Below are positions 1-5,935 of a stretch of DNA of 7,335 nucleotides, one piece after another. The stretch comes from SIAJ01 sp036266155 (GTDB lineage: Bacteria > Planctomycetota > Planctomycetia > Gemmatales > Gemmataceae). The stretch spans positions 1 to 7,335 of the forward strand of contig DATANR010000008.1 in NCBI GenBank assembly GCA_036266155.1, given 5' to 3'. The translations under genes and the position numbers were made by a program. The stretch's first letter is position 1. Every line of letters starts with the position of its first letter. The notes beneath the pieces were generated by a model. The model had not been told where the DNA came from. It did no database searches and saw only the letters and a list, made by a program, of their open reading frames with translations.

Positions 1-107
1 GCGTGATCAAACGCCCGCGCAGCCGCTGGCTGAAAAAGCGGCCCAAGCATCGATCCATCCCACAGCCCACCAAGGCGTTCCGCGACAGCATCAGAGTTTT
101 GAGTTGA
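1..107 (+). CDS. C-terminal tail of an upstream gene (partial, unknown)
   Basis: A reading frame is open from the window edge (codons in register with GTG at 3) to TGA at 105-107. It gives a strongly basic tail, rich in Arg, Lys and Pro, that ends in FRDSIRVLS. Third codon positions are mostly G or C, unlike the alternative frame, which supports it as coding. I do not recognise the family; a basic tail like this could belong to a nucleic-acid-binding protein or a transposase, but nothing visible proves that. Its stop overlaps a possible TTG start of the next small gene by four bases (TTGA). Confidence 0.35.
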   Translation, partial: VIKRPRSRWLKKRPKHRSIPQPTKAFRDSIRVLS

Positions 108-336
108 ACGGTATTGCCTTCGGGACTACAAGATCAGCATCGGTCGTGAAGGCTCGCCCGTCCTTTACCTCGAACGCTTCGAGTGGGGCTGGAATGAGAC
201 CCCGCTGACCGAGCAGAACATCATCGATATCTGTCACGAGATGGAGCGGGGCGGCAAGGCCGACGAAACAAACTGTACGGTCGAAAAAATTGGCTTGAAC
301 GGCCGCAGAATTACGTTCCGTTTCTGGTGGGACTGA
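104..336 (+). CDS. Small protein of unknown function, probably frameshifted near its start
   Basis: The reading frame 103-336 encodes about 70 protein-like residues beginning DYKISIGREGSPVLYLERF, with an aromatic middle (FEWGWNE), a single Cys in ICHEME, and the end ITFRFWWD before TGA 334-336. It has no ATG, GTG or TTG near its 5' end; the first in-frame ATG is at 241. The neighbouring frame holds TTG at 104 followed by N-G-I-A-F-G. Adding one G to the GGG run at 122-124 would join them into a continuous NGIAFGDYKISIG. The simplest reading is a gene with a one-base deletion (real, or a homopolymer sequencing error). A terminator hairpin directly follows the stop, which supports a real transcription unit. 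No known domain is recognised. Confidence 0.45.
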
Positions 337-354
337 TCCCCTCTTCTTCTCCTT

Positions 355-385
355 CCCCCCGTGCCACGGTGCGGGGGGCTTATTT
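355..385 (+). terminator. Rho-independent terminator after the first small gene
   Basis: Six C residues (355-360) pair with six G residues (373-378). The stem continues through G361-C372, two G-T wobbles and two further C-G pairs to a small loop at 366-367. The T-rich stretch CTTATTT follows. It starts 18 bases after the stop of the preceding gene and ends 17 bases before the next ATG, so it would separate the two genes transcriptionally. Confidence 0.7.
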
Positions 386-401
386 CTCTTCCGCTCGATT
401 C

Positions 402-689
402 ATGAAGCTCCCGACACTCCAACCACAGGAAATCTCGTTCGACCATGAGGATTCCACGCACCGATTCGTGCCTTCCTCCGAAACGCCATTTGTCGCCACA
501 CCCGCCGCGGTCGATCTGTATGGCGAGGTCATTCCTCGCTGTCTGACGGTCCTTCAGGGCCTGGCAACCGTTCACCAGGGGATCGATTGGCTTCACGTGT
601 TCAAAGATCCCGAGAAGCCCGAGGCACTGTGGTTCATCGAGGATGGTCCGGGCGGAGCGATTACCGCCCTCCTTCCTTCCGACTACTGA
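402..689 (+). CDS. Small conserved protein, paralog 1 of 2 (unknown function)
   Basis: A 95-aa acidic, soluble protein from ATG 402 to TGA 687-689. I chose this start because the paralog downstream begins at the equivalent point (MKLPTLQ here, MLTLK there); a GTG at 327 would add 25 residues lying over the preceding stop and terminator. Conserved blocks shared with the paralog are QEI at about 9-11, PFVATPAA in the middle, and a C-terminal LWF.ED..AITALLPSD. There is no signal peptide, membrane segment or recognised catalytic motif. No Shine-Dalgarno sequence is seen before the ATG. It has its own terminator on each side, so it looks like a single-gene unit. The family is not recognised and no function is assigned. 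Confidence 0.75.
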   Translation: MKLPTLQPQEISFDHEDSTHRFVPSSETPFVATPAAVDLYGEVIPRCLTVLQGLATVHQGIDWLHVFKDPEKPEALWFIEDGPGGAITALLPSDY

Positions 690-697
690 GTCCCCTT

Positions 698-729
698 CCC
701 CGGATGCCTCGCGTGTCCGGGGATTTCTT
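698..729 (+). terminator. Rho-independent terminator after paralog 1
   Basis: CCCCGGA (698-704) pairs perfectly with TCCGGGG (716-722) around an 11-base loop, and ATTTCTT follows. It begins 9 bases after the stop of the preceding gene. Confidence 0.75.
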
Positions 730-803
730 GTGCTCACTGGTCGCTCGATGAGTGCGTCTCGTCGCTGACCACTGTGGCGATCTCACGGCGTCAACATGCA
801 CGA

Positions 804-825
804 TGGCCGCTGGCGATCGCGGCCA
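804..825 (+). promoter_or_regulatory. Inverted repeat upstream of paralog 2 (possible operator)
   Basis: TGGCCGC (804-810) and GCGGCCA (819-825) are perfect 7-base inverted arms with an 8-base spacer. The repeat lies 39 bases before the ATG at 865, in the otherwise featureless 730-864 gap. This is a plausible place for a regulatory site, but GC-rich DNA produces such repeats by chance and no clear -35/-10 pair accompanies it. Confidence 0.25.
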
Positions 826-864
826 CCCCTTCGCGCCTTCATCAGACTCTGGTACGCTTTTTTC

Positions 865-1140
865 ATGCTCACGCTCAAAGACCAAGAAATCCCGTTGGAT
901 AATCCCGAGTCGACCTGCATGTTCCAGCCCGGCCCGGAGAAGCCATTCGTCGCTACGCCGGCCGCGATCGCGGTCTACCGCAGCCAGATTCACCACTGTC
1001 TCGCCCACCTGCAGGAAAAGGCGGCCCAGCACCACGGCCTCGATTACCTCCAGGTGTTCGTCGATAGCGAGAAACCGGACAACCTCTGGTTCATGGAAGA
1101 CGACCGGGCCATCACGGCATTGCTCCCATCGGACCACTGA
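865..1140 (+). CDS. Small conserved protein, paralog 2 of 2 (unknown function)
   Basis: A 91-aa protein from ATG 865 to TGA 1138-1140. It aligns end to end with the protein at 402-689 with roughly 52 identical positions out of 95, the gaps being two residues near the N-terminus and two near the C-terminal block. Shared blocks are TL..QEI, EKPFVATPAA or its equivalent, LD.L.VF.D.EKP, LWF.ED and AITALLPSD at the end. An earlier ATG at 796 would add 23 residues absent from the paralog, so 865 is preferred. It is acidic, with no signal peptide or membrane segment. No Shine-Dalgarno motif is visible. The pair arose by tandem duplication followed by substantial divergence, so both copies have probably been kept under selection. 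It converges on the large TIR gene. Function unknown. Confidence 0.75.
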   Translation: MLTLKDQEIPLDNPESTCMFQPGPEKPFVATPAAIAVYRSQIHHCLAHLQEKAAQHHGLDYLQVFVDSEKPDNLWFMEDDRAITALLPSDH

Positions 1141-1161
1141 ACTTCGATCTTCGGTTTTTTT
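1136..1161 (+). terminator. Probable terminator after paralog 2
   Basis: ACTGAA (1136-1141, including the stop codon) can pair with TTCGGT (1150-1155, one T-G wobble). A run of seven T residues (1155-1161) follows at once. The stem is short and weaker than those after the two genes upstream, but the position and T-run fit a terminator. Confidence 0.5.
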
Positions 1162-1228
1162 CTTGCGGCAACCGTCCTTCCCTTTGGTTAGCCTCAACCT
1201 CGACGGAATTGTGCCCGGTGTGTGGCAG

Positions 1229-1244
1229 GGCCAGGAGACTGGCC
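1229..1244 (-). other. Short perfect hairpin downstream of the large TIR gene
   Basis: GGCCAG (1229-1234) and CTGGCC (1239-1244) form a 6-base stem with a 4-base loop (GAGA on the + strand). It lies about 30 bases past the stop of the gene on the minus strand. There is no T-run on the minus side, so it is not a standard intrinsic terminator; it might be a 3'-end stabiliser or a chance palindrome. The rest of the 1162-1274 gap shows nothing I can name. Confidence 0.25.
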
Positions 1245-1274
1245 GACGCTCGGAGTCAACGTAGGTGTGGCAGG

Positions 1275-4200
1275 TCACCGTCGCGATCCCTGCCATTCGT
1301 GGACGTCGCGCGCGGTGAACTTGGCCTTCGGCGAGTCGCCGGGTGCTCGGCCGAGAATCCCACACACGAGGCGATAAAGGTTGTCGTCCTTATCGGCTTC
1401 CCAGTCGCGCATATCGACCCAAAGGGTTTGTCCCACAAAGCCGGGCATTTCCGGTAACCCATCGACGCCGGGCAGGATGACGGGGATAATTCGGACGTCA
1501 TTTCCGGCCCACCGTCCAACGAATTGACGGATCTCCAAGATGTGCCATTTACCTTTGTCGGCCGGCCCAAAGAACAGAAGAGCGGATGGAACTGACTTGA
1601 TGGCGCCGTCGAGAGCATCTTGAAGTGTGTCGCCCGGTGCAAGATCCCACTTGTCCAACCACGGGCGGATGCCCTTTTTCAATAATTGTTTGGCGATCTT
1701 CTCAACCTCTTTCTTGTCCTTCGAATTATGACTCAGAAAGACATCGAATTTCCCTTCTGCTTTCTTCGCATTGATGATCAGTTCCGCGGTCATGCGTTGC
1801 TTGCCGGCTTTCGCGTCGATGCCGATCTGGGCCGACACGCGTGCCGCCGCCTTAGTTGGCGCCGCAAATAGATTGACGAGTCGGGTCTTCTTGCCGCAAA
1901 ACGGACAAAGCAAGCTCGGTGCTTTTGCTTGCAGGCGCGCCTTGACGACGCGGTCTTCAAAGGATTCACCGCACTTGATGCAGCGGTAGGCATGACGTTT
2001 GGTCACGCTGCCTGGCGTGCTTTTGGCAGCCAGGTGCTTTTCGACGAAATCGAGAAAGCCCTGGCGCATGGCAGCGGGCACTTCGCCTTCGAATAACACT
2101 TCAATTTCGCCCTTCCCATACCCTTGATCCTTGAGCCGAATCAGGTAGCGCGCGCCCGAGGGGCAAAGATAGGCGGCCGCGTCTTGATAGAACTCGCGGC
2201 CCTGGAATTCCTCGTAGTGCGCGAGCTGGGCGATGAGCGTGGCATAGATGTTGCGCACCGGCCCGGCGAACTCAATCGCCACACCAAACGCGGCCGAGCC
2301 CGGAAACTGGAGTTCCGCCGTGCATTGCGATGGAAAGACGATGTAATCCTTGCCTTGAATCTGTTCGCGCAGCCCAAGGTCGAGCGACAGCAATTTCTCC
2401 ATCACGAACCAGAGCAGATGGCTTTCGTCCTGGCGATCGGCCAGGCGTTCCTCGTCTGCCATCTTGAACTTGCCATCGCGGATGTGCTCTTCAAGCAGAT
2501 GCCCCGGACCGTCCGGTTCGTCCTTCGCCGCCACCAGGATTGCGCTGGCGTAGGCATCGACGCGCGTCGGGTCGAGGAGCACCAGGTCCTCGGGGCGCGG
2601 CGCCGCCCCGGTCGACTGAAAGATCAGCAAGTCGACGGCGTCCGTGTCCTCCAGGCGTTGCAAGTGCGCCAGGAACTCGTCCCAGACGATCTTCTCGCCA
2701 TAGCTCGCGACAAACCCCTCGTGTAGTGCCGCGATCGACAACAGCGGCGCCGGCGGACGGCTCTTCAAGGCCTCGGAGTCGGCATTGCTCTCCCCCTTGA
2801 GTCGGCCGACGTATTCGCGTAGGGCCGCGAGCACCCGGGTCGTCGTGACCTTCGGCAATTGCTCCCAAGCGATGTCGTCGCGAATGGCGGTCAGCAATTC
2901 GTCGCAACCATCGCCGCGAAACGCGCTGGTGGCGATGAAGCGCGAAAAACCGTGCTCGCGCACAAACGCGTCGATCCGTTCCCGGCCGGCCGGCAGTCCG
3001 CCGACGTCGATGCGCGAAGCGACGAGGATTTTCTTGAGCTTTGTGTTCGTGCGTGCCTGTTCGAGCACGCGCGACCAGTAGGCGGCGCCTTCGAATGGGT
3101 TCGACTCGTTGCGGCAGTCGAACAGGACGCAGGCCAGCGCCGCTTCGTCCATGCTTAACTGATGCACGAGCCGATAGGCCGGCTGACCGGCCAGGTCCCA
3201 CAAGACGGTCTCTTGATGGAGCGCGACGCCACCTTCCTGCGTGACAGTTTTGCTTTCGAGGAGATGGGCCTTGCGCGCATGCGACGATTTCGTTGCCACG
3301 AAGCGCTGGTGGACCAGCCGTTCCGCCAGCCCGCTCTTACCGACGCCGGTATCTCCTACCAACAGCACCTTGGCATTCGTGTATTGCTCATCGTTCCGTG
3401 CAACGTCTGTCTCCGCCACTTGCGGGATGAGTCCTGCCGGGTCCCACACGCGCCAGACGCCGTTAAACGCGGCCGAGACGATATGCCCGTCAGGCAGGAA
3501 CGCGACACTCATGATCGCATTGGAATGTCCCGCGAAAACCCCTAGGCACCGCCCCGTCCCCACGTCCCACAACCGCACCGTATTGTCCCCAGAACCAGAC
3601 ACTGCCTGACGGCCGTCCGACGACCACGCCACGCTAAAGACGCTTTCTTTGTGACCCTCCAGAACGCGCACGCAGCGACCCGTCGCCACGTCCCACAACC
3701 GCACCGTATTGTCCAATGAACCCGACAACGCCTGACGACCGTCCGGCGACCACGTTACGCTCCAGACGCTACTCGTGTGACCCTCCAGTACACGGACGCA
3801 TTTCCCCGTCCCCACGTCCCATAGCCGCACCTCATTGTCTCGCGAACTGGATAATCCCTGACGACCGTCCGGCGACCAGGCCACGCACAAGACGCCCTCC
3901 GTGTGACCCTCGAGCACACGTTCGCCCTTCCCCGTTTCCACCTCCCACAACCGCACCGTCTTGTCATCCGCACCCGACAACGCTTGACCACCATCCGCCG
4001 ACCAGGACACGCTCAAGACGTTCCCCGTGTGACCCTTCAGCACGCGTACGCACCGACCCGTCACTGCGTCCCACAAACGTACCGTCTTGTCTTCGGAACC
4101 CGACAACGCCTGACGGCCGTCCGGCGACCAGGACACGCTATTGACGCTTTCCGTGTGACCGTCCAGCGCGCGCACGCACTTCCCCGTCCCCACGTCCCAC

Positions 4201-5489
4201 AACCGCACTTTTTTGTCATTCGCACCCGACAACGTCTGACGACCGTCCGGCGTCCACGCCACGCTTTTAACGCCTTCCGTGTGACCCTCCAGCACGCGCA
4301 CGCACTTCCCCGTCCCCACGTCCCACAACCGCACCGTCTTGTCATCAGAACCCGACAATGCCTGACGACCGTCCGACGACCACGGCACGCTATAGACGCC
4401 CCCTGTGTGGCCCGCCAGCATTCGCACGCACGACCCCGTCGCCATGTCCCACAACCGCACCGTATCGTCCCAAGAACCCGACAATACGTGACGATTGCCC
4501 GACGACCACGTTACGCTCGTGACGCCAGCGTTATGACCCTCCAGCACCCGCACGCACGAACCCGCCGCCAAGTCCCACAACCGCATTGAATTGTCAGCAG
4601 AACCCGACAACGCCTGAGTACCTTCCGACGACCATATCACGCAATAAACGCTACGTGTGTGGCCCTTCAACACCCGCGCGCACGACCCCGTTGCTACGTC
4701 CCACAACCGCACCGTGGCGTCACCCGATCCGGACAACGCCTGACGACCGTCCGGCGACCACGCCACGCTAAAAACGCCGTCGGTGTGACCCTCCAGCACG
4801 CGCACGCACTGCCCCGTCCCCAAGTCCCACAACCGCACCGTAGTGTCCCATGAACCCGACAACGCCTGACGACCGTCCGGCGACCACGCCACGCTATAGA
4901 CGCTCTCCGTGTGACCCTCCAGCACCCTCACGCACGCTCCCGTCGACACCTCCCACAACCGCACCGTCTTGTCACTCGAACCCGACAATGCCTGACGGCC
5001 ATCCGGGCTGAAGGCGACACTTCGAACCGAGTCGGTATGGCCGAGCGAGAGGACGCGATCCAGGCGGCCGGCTGCTGGCGTCAGCCTTTCGGCGGCAACC
5101 CGTGGTGCCGGCGCGCCGCAGATGTAGCGGAGTATGCCGTACGCCTGATCGCGCTGATCGGCAGACCAGTTGAAGTGATTGAACTTCGCCAGCGACTCCT
5201 GGATCGGTGCGTCGTCGAGCCGCAGGGGAATGATGCGCCGGTCCTTGTTAAAAGGGTCGCGGTAGCGGAGTGTTTCCTCCAGCCACCGCCAGTCGGCGCT
5301 GTTGTTTTTCGACAAACACAGTACCAACACGCGCGATCGTTCCAGGGCTTGATCCCTGGTCGTGCCTCCGGATTCATCGAACCAGACGCGCAGGCCGTCG
5401 TCGCGGAGGCGTTCCGCGAGCGGGCGGACGATGTCCGCGTCCTTGTGGCTGTGGCTCAGGAAGACGTCGAAGGGGAGCGTTTCAGCCAT
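1275..5489 (-). CDS. Multidomain TIR-WD40-GTPase-Zn ribbon-TIR protein
   Basis: A 1404-aa soluble protein, a likely self-contained sensor, switch and effector. Residues 7-125 are a TIR domain (FDVFLSHSHKD; candidate NADase glutamate E71 in W-R-W-L-E). Residues 150-689 are 13 WD40 repeats of 42 aa. Residues 705-877 are a Roc/Ras-like GTPase: P-loop GDTGVGKS 712-719, G3 DLAGQ 765-769, G4 replaced by SRID 825-828, G5 TSA 854-856. Residues 890-1160 look winged-helix/COR-like (VFPSQ near 1051). A zinc ribbon has CxxC at 1170/1173 and 1195/1198. Residues 1248-1382 are a second TIR (FDVFLSHNSKD; W1315, E1319). Bacterial TIRs are known to cleave NAD+ or make cyclic ADP-ribose signals; that role here is inferred. 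I chose ATG 5489; GTG 5498 is an alternative. Neither has a good ribosome binding site. The first TIR is about 8 residues short in its BB-loop region. There is no signal peptide or membrane segment, and the gene stands alone on its strand apart from the IS. Confidence 0.93.
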   Translation of the reverse strand: MAETLPFDVFLSHSHKDADIVRPLAERLRDDGLRVWFDESGGTTRDQALERSRVLVLCLSKNNSADWRWLEETLRYRDPFNKDRRIIPLRLDDAPIQESLAKFNHFNWSADQRDQAYGILRYICGAPAPRVAAERLTPAAGRLDRVLSLGHTDSVRSVAFSPDGRQALSGSSDKTVRLWEVSTGACVRVLEGHTESVYSVAWSPDGRQALSGSWDTTVRLWDLGTGQCVRVLEGHTDGVFSVAWSPDGRQALSGSGDATVRLWDVATGSCARVLKGHTRSVYCVIWSSEGTQALSGSADNSMRLWDLAAGSCVRVLEGHNAGVTSVTWSSGNRHVLSGSWDDTVRLWDMATGSCVRMLAGHTGGVYSVPWSSDGRQALSGSDDKTVRLWDVGTGKCVRVLEGHTEGVKSVAWTPDGRQTLSGANDKKVRLWDVGTGKCVRALDGHTESVNSVSWSPDGRQALSGSEDKTVRLWDAVTGRCVRVLKGHTGNVLSVSWSADGGQALSGADDKTVRLWEVETGKGERVLEGHTEGVLCVAWSPDGRQGLSSSRDNEVRLWDVGTGKCVRVLEGHTSSVWSVTWSPDGRQALSGSLDNTVRLWDVATGRCVRVLEGHKESVFSVAWSSDGRQAVSGSGDNTVRLWDVGTGRCLGVFAGHSNAIMSVAFLPDGHIVSAAFNGVWRVWDPAGLIPQVAETDVARNDEQYTNAKVLLVGDTGVGKSGLAERLVHQRFVATKSSHARKAHLLESKTVTQEGGVALHQETVLWDLAGQPAYRLVHQLSMDEAALACVLFDCRNESNPFEGAAYWSRVLEQARTNTKLKKILVASRIDVGGLPAGRERIDAFVREHGFSRFIATSAFRGDGCDELLTAIRDDIAWEQLPKVTTTRVLAALREYVGRLKGESNADSEALKSRPPAPLLSIAALHEGFVASYGEKIVWDEFLAHLQRLEDTDAVDLLIFQSTGAAPRPEDLVLLDPTRVDAYASAILVAAKDEPDGPGHLLEEHIRDGKFKMADEERLADRQDESHLLWFVMEKLLSLDLGLREQIQGKDYIVFPSQCTAELQFPGSAAFGVAIEFAGPVRNIYATLIAQLAHYEEFQGREFYQDAAAYLCPSGARYLIRLKDQGYGKGEIEVLFEGEVPAAMRQGFLDFVEKHLAAKSTPGSVTKRHAYRCIKCGESFEDRVVKARLQAKAPSLLCPFCGKKTRLVNLFAAPTKAAARVSAQIGIDAKAGKQRMTAELIINAKKAEGKFDVFLSHNSKDKKEVEKIAKQLLKKGIRPWLDKWDLAPGDTLQDALDGAIKSVPSALLFFGPADKGKWHILEIRQFVGRWAGNDVRIIPVILPGVDGLPEMPGFVGQTLWVDMRDWEADKDDNLYRLVCGILGRAPGDSPKAKFTARDVHEWQGSRR
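3423..5042 (-). repeat. Tandem 126-bp repeats encoding 13 WD40 repeats
   Basis: Thirteen Gly-His-headed units start at protein residues 150, 192, 234 and so on to 654, with exact 42-residue (126-bp) spacing and no insertions. Twelve are full; the last is shorter and degenerate (it lacks the usual SGSxD turn). The consensus is GHT..V.SVAWSPDGRQAL then SGS.D.TVRLWDV.TG.CVRVLE. Positions 4, 7 and 23 of the unit vary widely while the framework barely changes. A Cys at unit position 37 is present in nearly every repeat. Long stretches such as the TWD/GTGKCVRV region are nearly identical at the DNA level between units, so assembly and recombination errors are a real possibility here. Thirteen units could form two propellers or one with a divergent closing blade. 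Confidence 0.95.
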
Positions 5490-5557
5490 CGTGGGCACTC
5501 GACGATTTGGCAGGCTTCGATCAATTGGCGTCGATACGCGATATGTTATTCAAGGTT

Positions 5558-5573
5558 GGACGACCATTCGTCC
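5558..5573 (-). promoter_or_regulatory. Inverted repeat upstream of the TIR gene (possible operator)
   Basis: GGACGA (5558-5563) and TCGTCC (5568-5573) are perfect inverted arms around a 4-base spacer. They lie about 70 bp upstream of the TIR-gene ATG and next to the AT-rich patch expected to hold the promoter. It could be an operator or a hairpin in the 5' leader. No regulator is encoded in the window. Confidence 0.35.
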
Positions 5574-5634
5574 CTCCGGTCGGCGTTTGCCATGAACATC
5601 CGCTCCGTCCCCCGTTACCGTGGCCGGCACCGCG

Positions 5635-5733
5635 ATGGCCACGCACAAACCCGATTCGTTGGCGCCCGTGGAAAAGGAAGCGAGTCTGAAGCCGGCGATT
5701 GCTTCTAAGGTGGACAACGACGAACCGCACTAG
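5635..5733 (+). CDS. Doubtful 32-aa ORF, possibly a gene remnant
   Basis: ATG 5635 opens a 32-residue frame (MATHKPDSLAPVEKEASL and on, ending NDEPH) stopping at TAG 5731-5733. Composition (Ala, Lys, Glu, Pro) and GC-rich third positions look like real coding sequence. After the TAG the same frame stays open to a TGA near 5860, reading FTEIGGGSGSGMNASLWVWW, so the whole could be a decayed gene with an internal stop. Upstream the frame is open back to a TGA at 5593-5595, with a GTG at 5620. No ribosome binding site and no recognised family. It may equally be chance. Confidence 0.25.
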   Translation: MATHKPDSLAPVEKEASLKPAIASKVDNDEPH

Positions 5734-5908
5734 TTCACGGAGATCGGCGGTGGCAGCGGGAGCGGCATGAATGCGTCGCTATGGGTATGGTGGGCCCACC
5801 GGCCATCCGACAACAGCCATCGTTCCCTTTCCGTCTTGGCCCGCCTTGCCAATTTCTGAATCGTGCCGCGCGCTTCTTGATGCGCATCGACTTTCAAAGT
5901 GTGAAGTC

Positions 5909-5935
5909 TGAACTGCGCCCCTAAAACTGGACCGG
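5909..5935 (+). repeat. IS terminal inverted repeat, end distal to orfA (IRR)
   Basis: This 27-base end matches the reverse complement of 7309-7335 at 21 positions. The matches are in two blocks, TGAA-TGCGCCCCT and CTGGACC, separated by AAAA here and GGCG at the other end. Confidence 0.88.

Larger units (their letters stand above)
5499..5908. other. Intergenic region between the TIR gene and the IS
   Basis: No well-supported gene lies here. The stretch closest to the TIR gene is comparatively AT-rich (about 5540-5557) and is where its promoter would be expected, but no convincing -35/-10 pair is seen. It carries several perfect inverted repeats: 5558-5573 (listed separately), CGTGGCC 5619-5625 with GGCCACG 5637-5643, and the 12-base palindrome GGTGGGCCCACC at 5789-5800. 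A short + strand ORF (5635-5733) is listed separately. Past the palindrome, up to the IS end at 5909, I see nothing further. Confidence 0.5.

Noticed and set aside
234..737. 167-aa minus-strand ORF opposite the first small genes
   Set aside because: Runs through two terminators and is antisense to better-supported genes.
1200..1280. CPVCG motif in a + strand frame, suggesting a zinc-ribbon remnant
   Set aside because: Only one CxxC with no second pair, no start signal, and the frame runs antisense into the TIR gene.
661..1365. 234-aa minus-strand ORF opposite the second paralog
   Set aside because: Overlaps the paralog, its terminator and the TIR gene tail; the paralog is supported by homology to its neighbour, this frame by nothing.
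2124..2726. 200-aa + strand ORF opposite the GTPase and COR-like part
   Set aside because: Antisense shadow of a well-supported minus-strand gene in GC-rich DNA; no recognisable domain.
3716..4853. Long + strand ORFs opposite the WD40 array, with repeating Arg/His/Pro-rich sequence
   Set aside because: They mirror the 126-bp repeats: the absence of stops in one unit is copied through the array. Composition is not protein-like and there is no start signal.
3423..5042. Regular 126-bp repeats considered as a CRISPR or non-coding satellite array
   Set aside because: The period is a multiple of three, the frame is open throughout and encodes clear WD40 units; there are no spacers.
4911..5708. 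265-aa + strand ORF running from the WD40 region past the TIR start
   Set aside because: Almost entirely antisense to the TIR/WD40 gene; no domain and no ribosome binding site.
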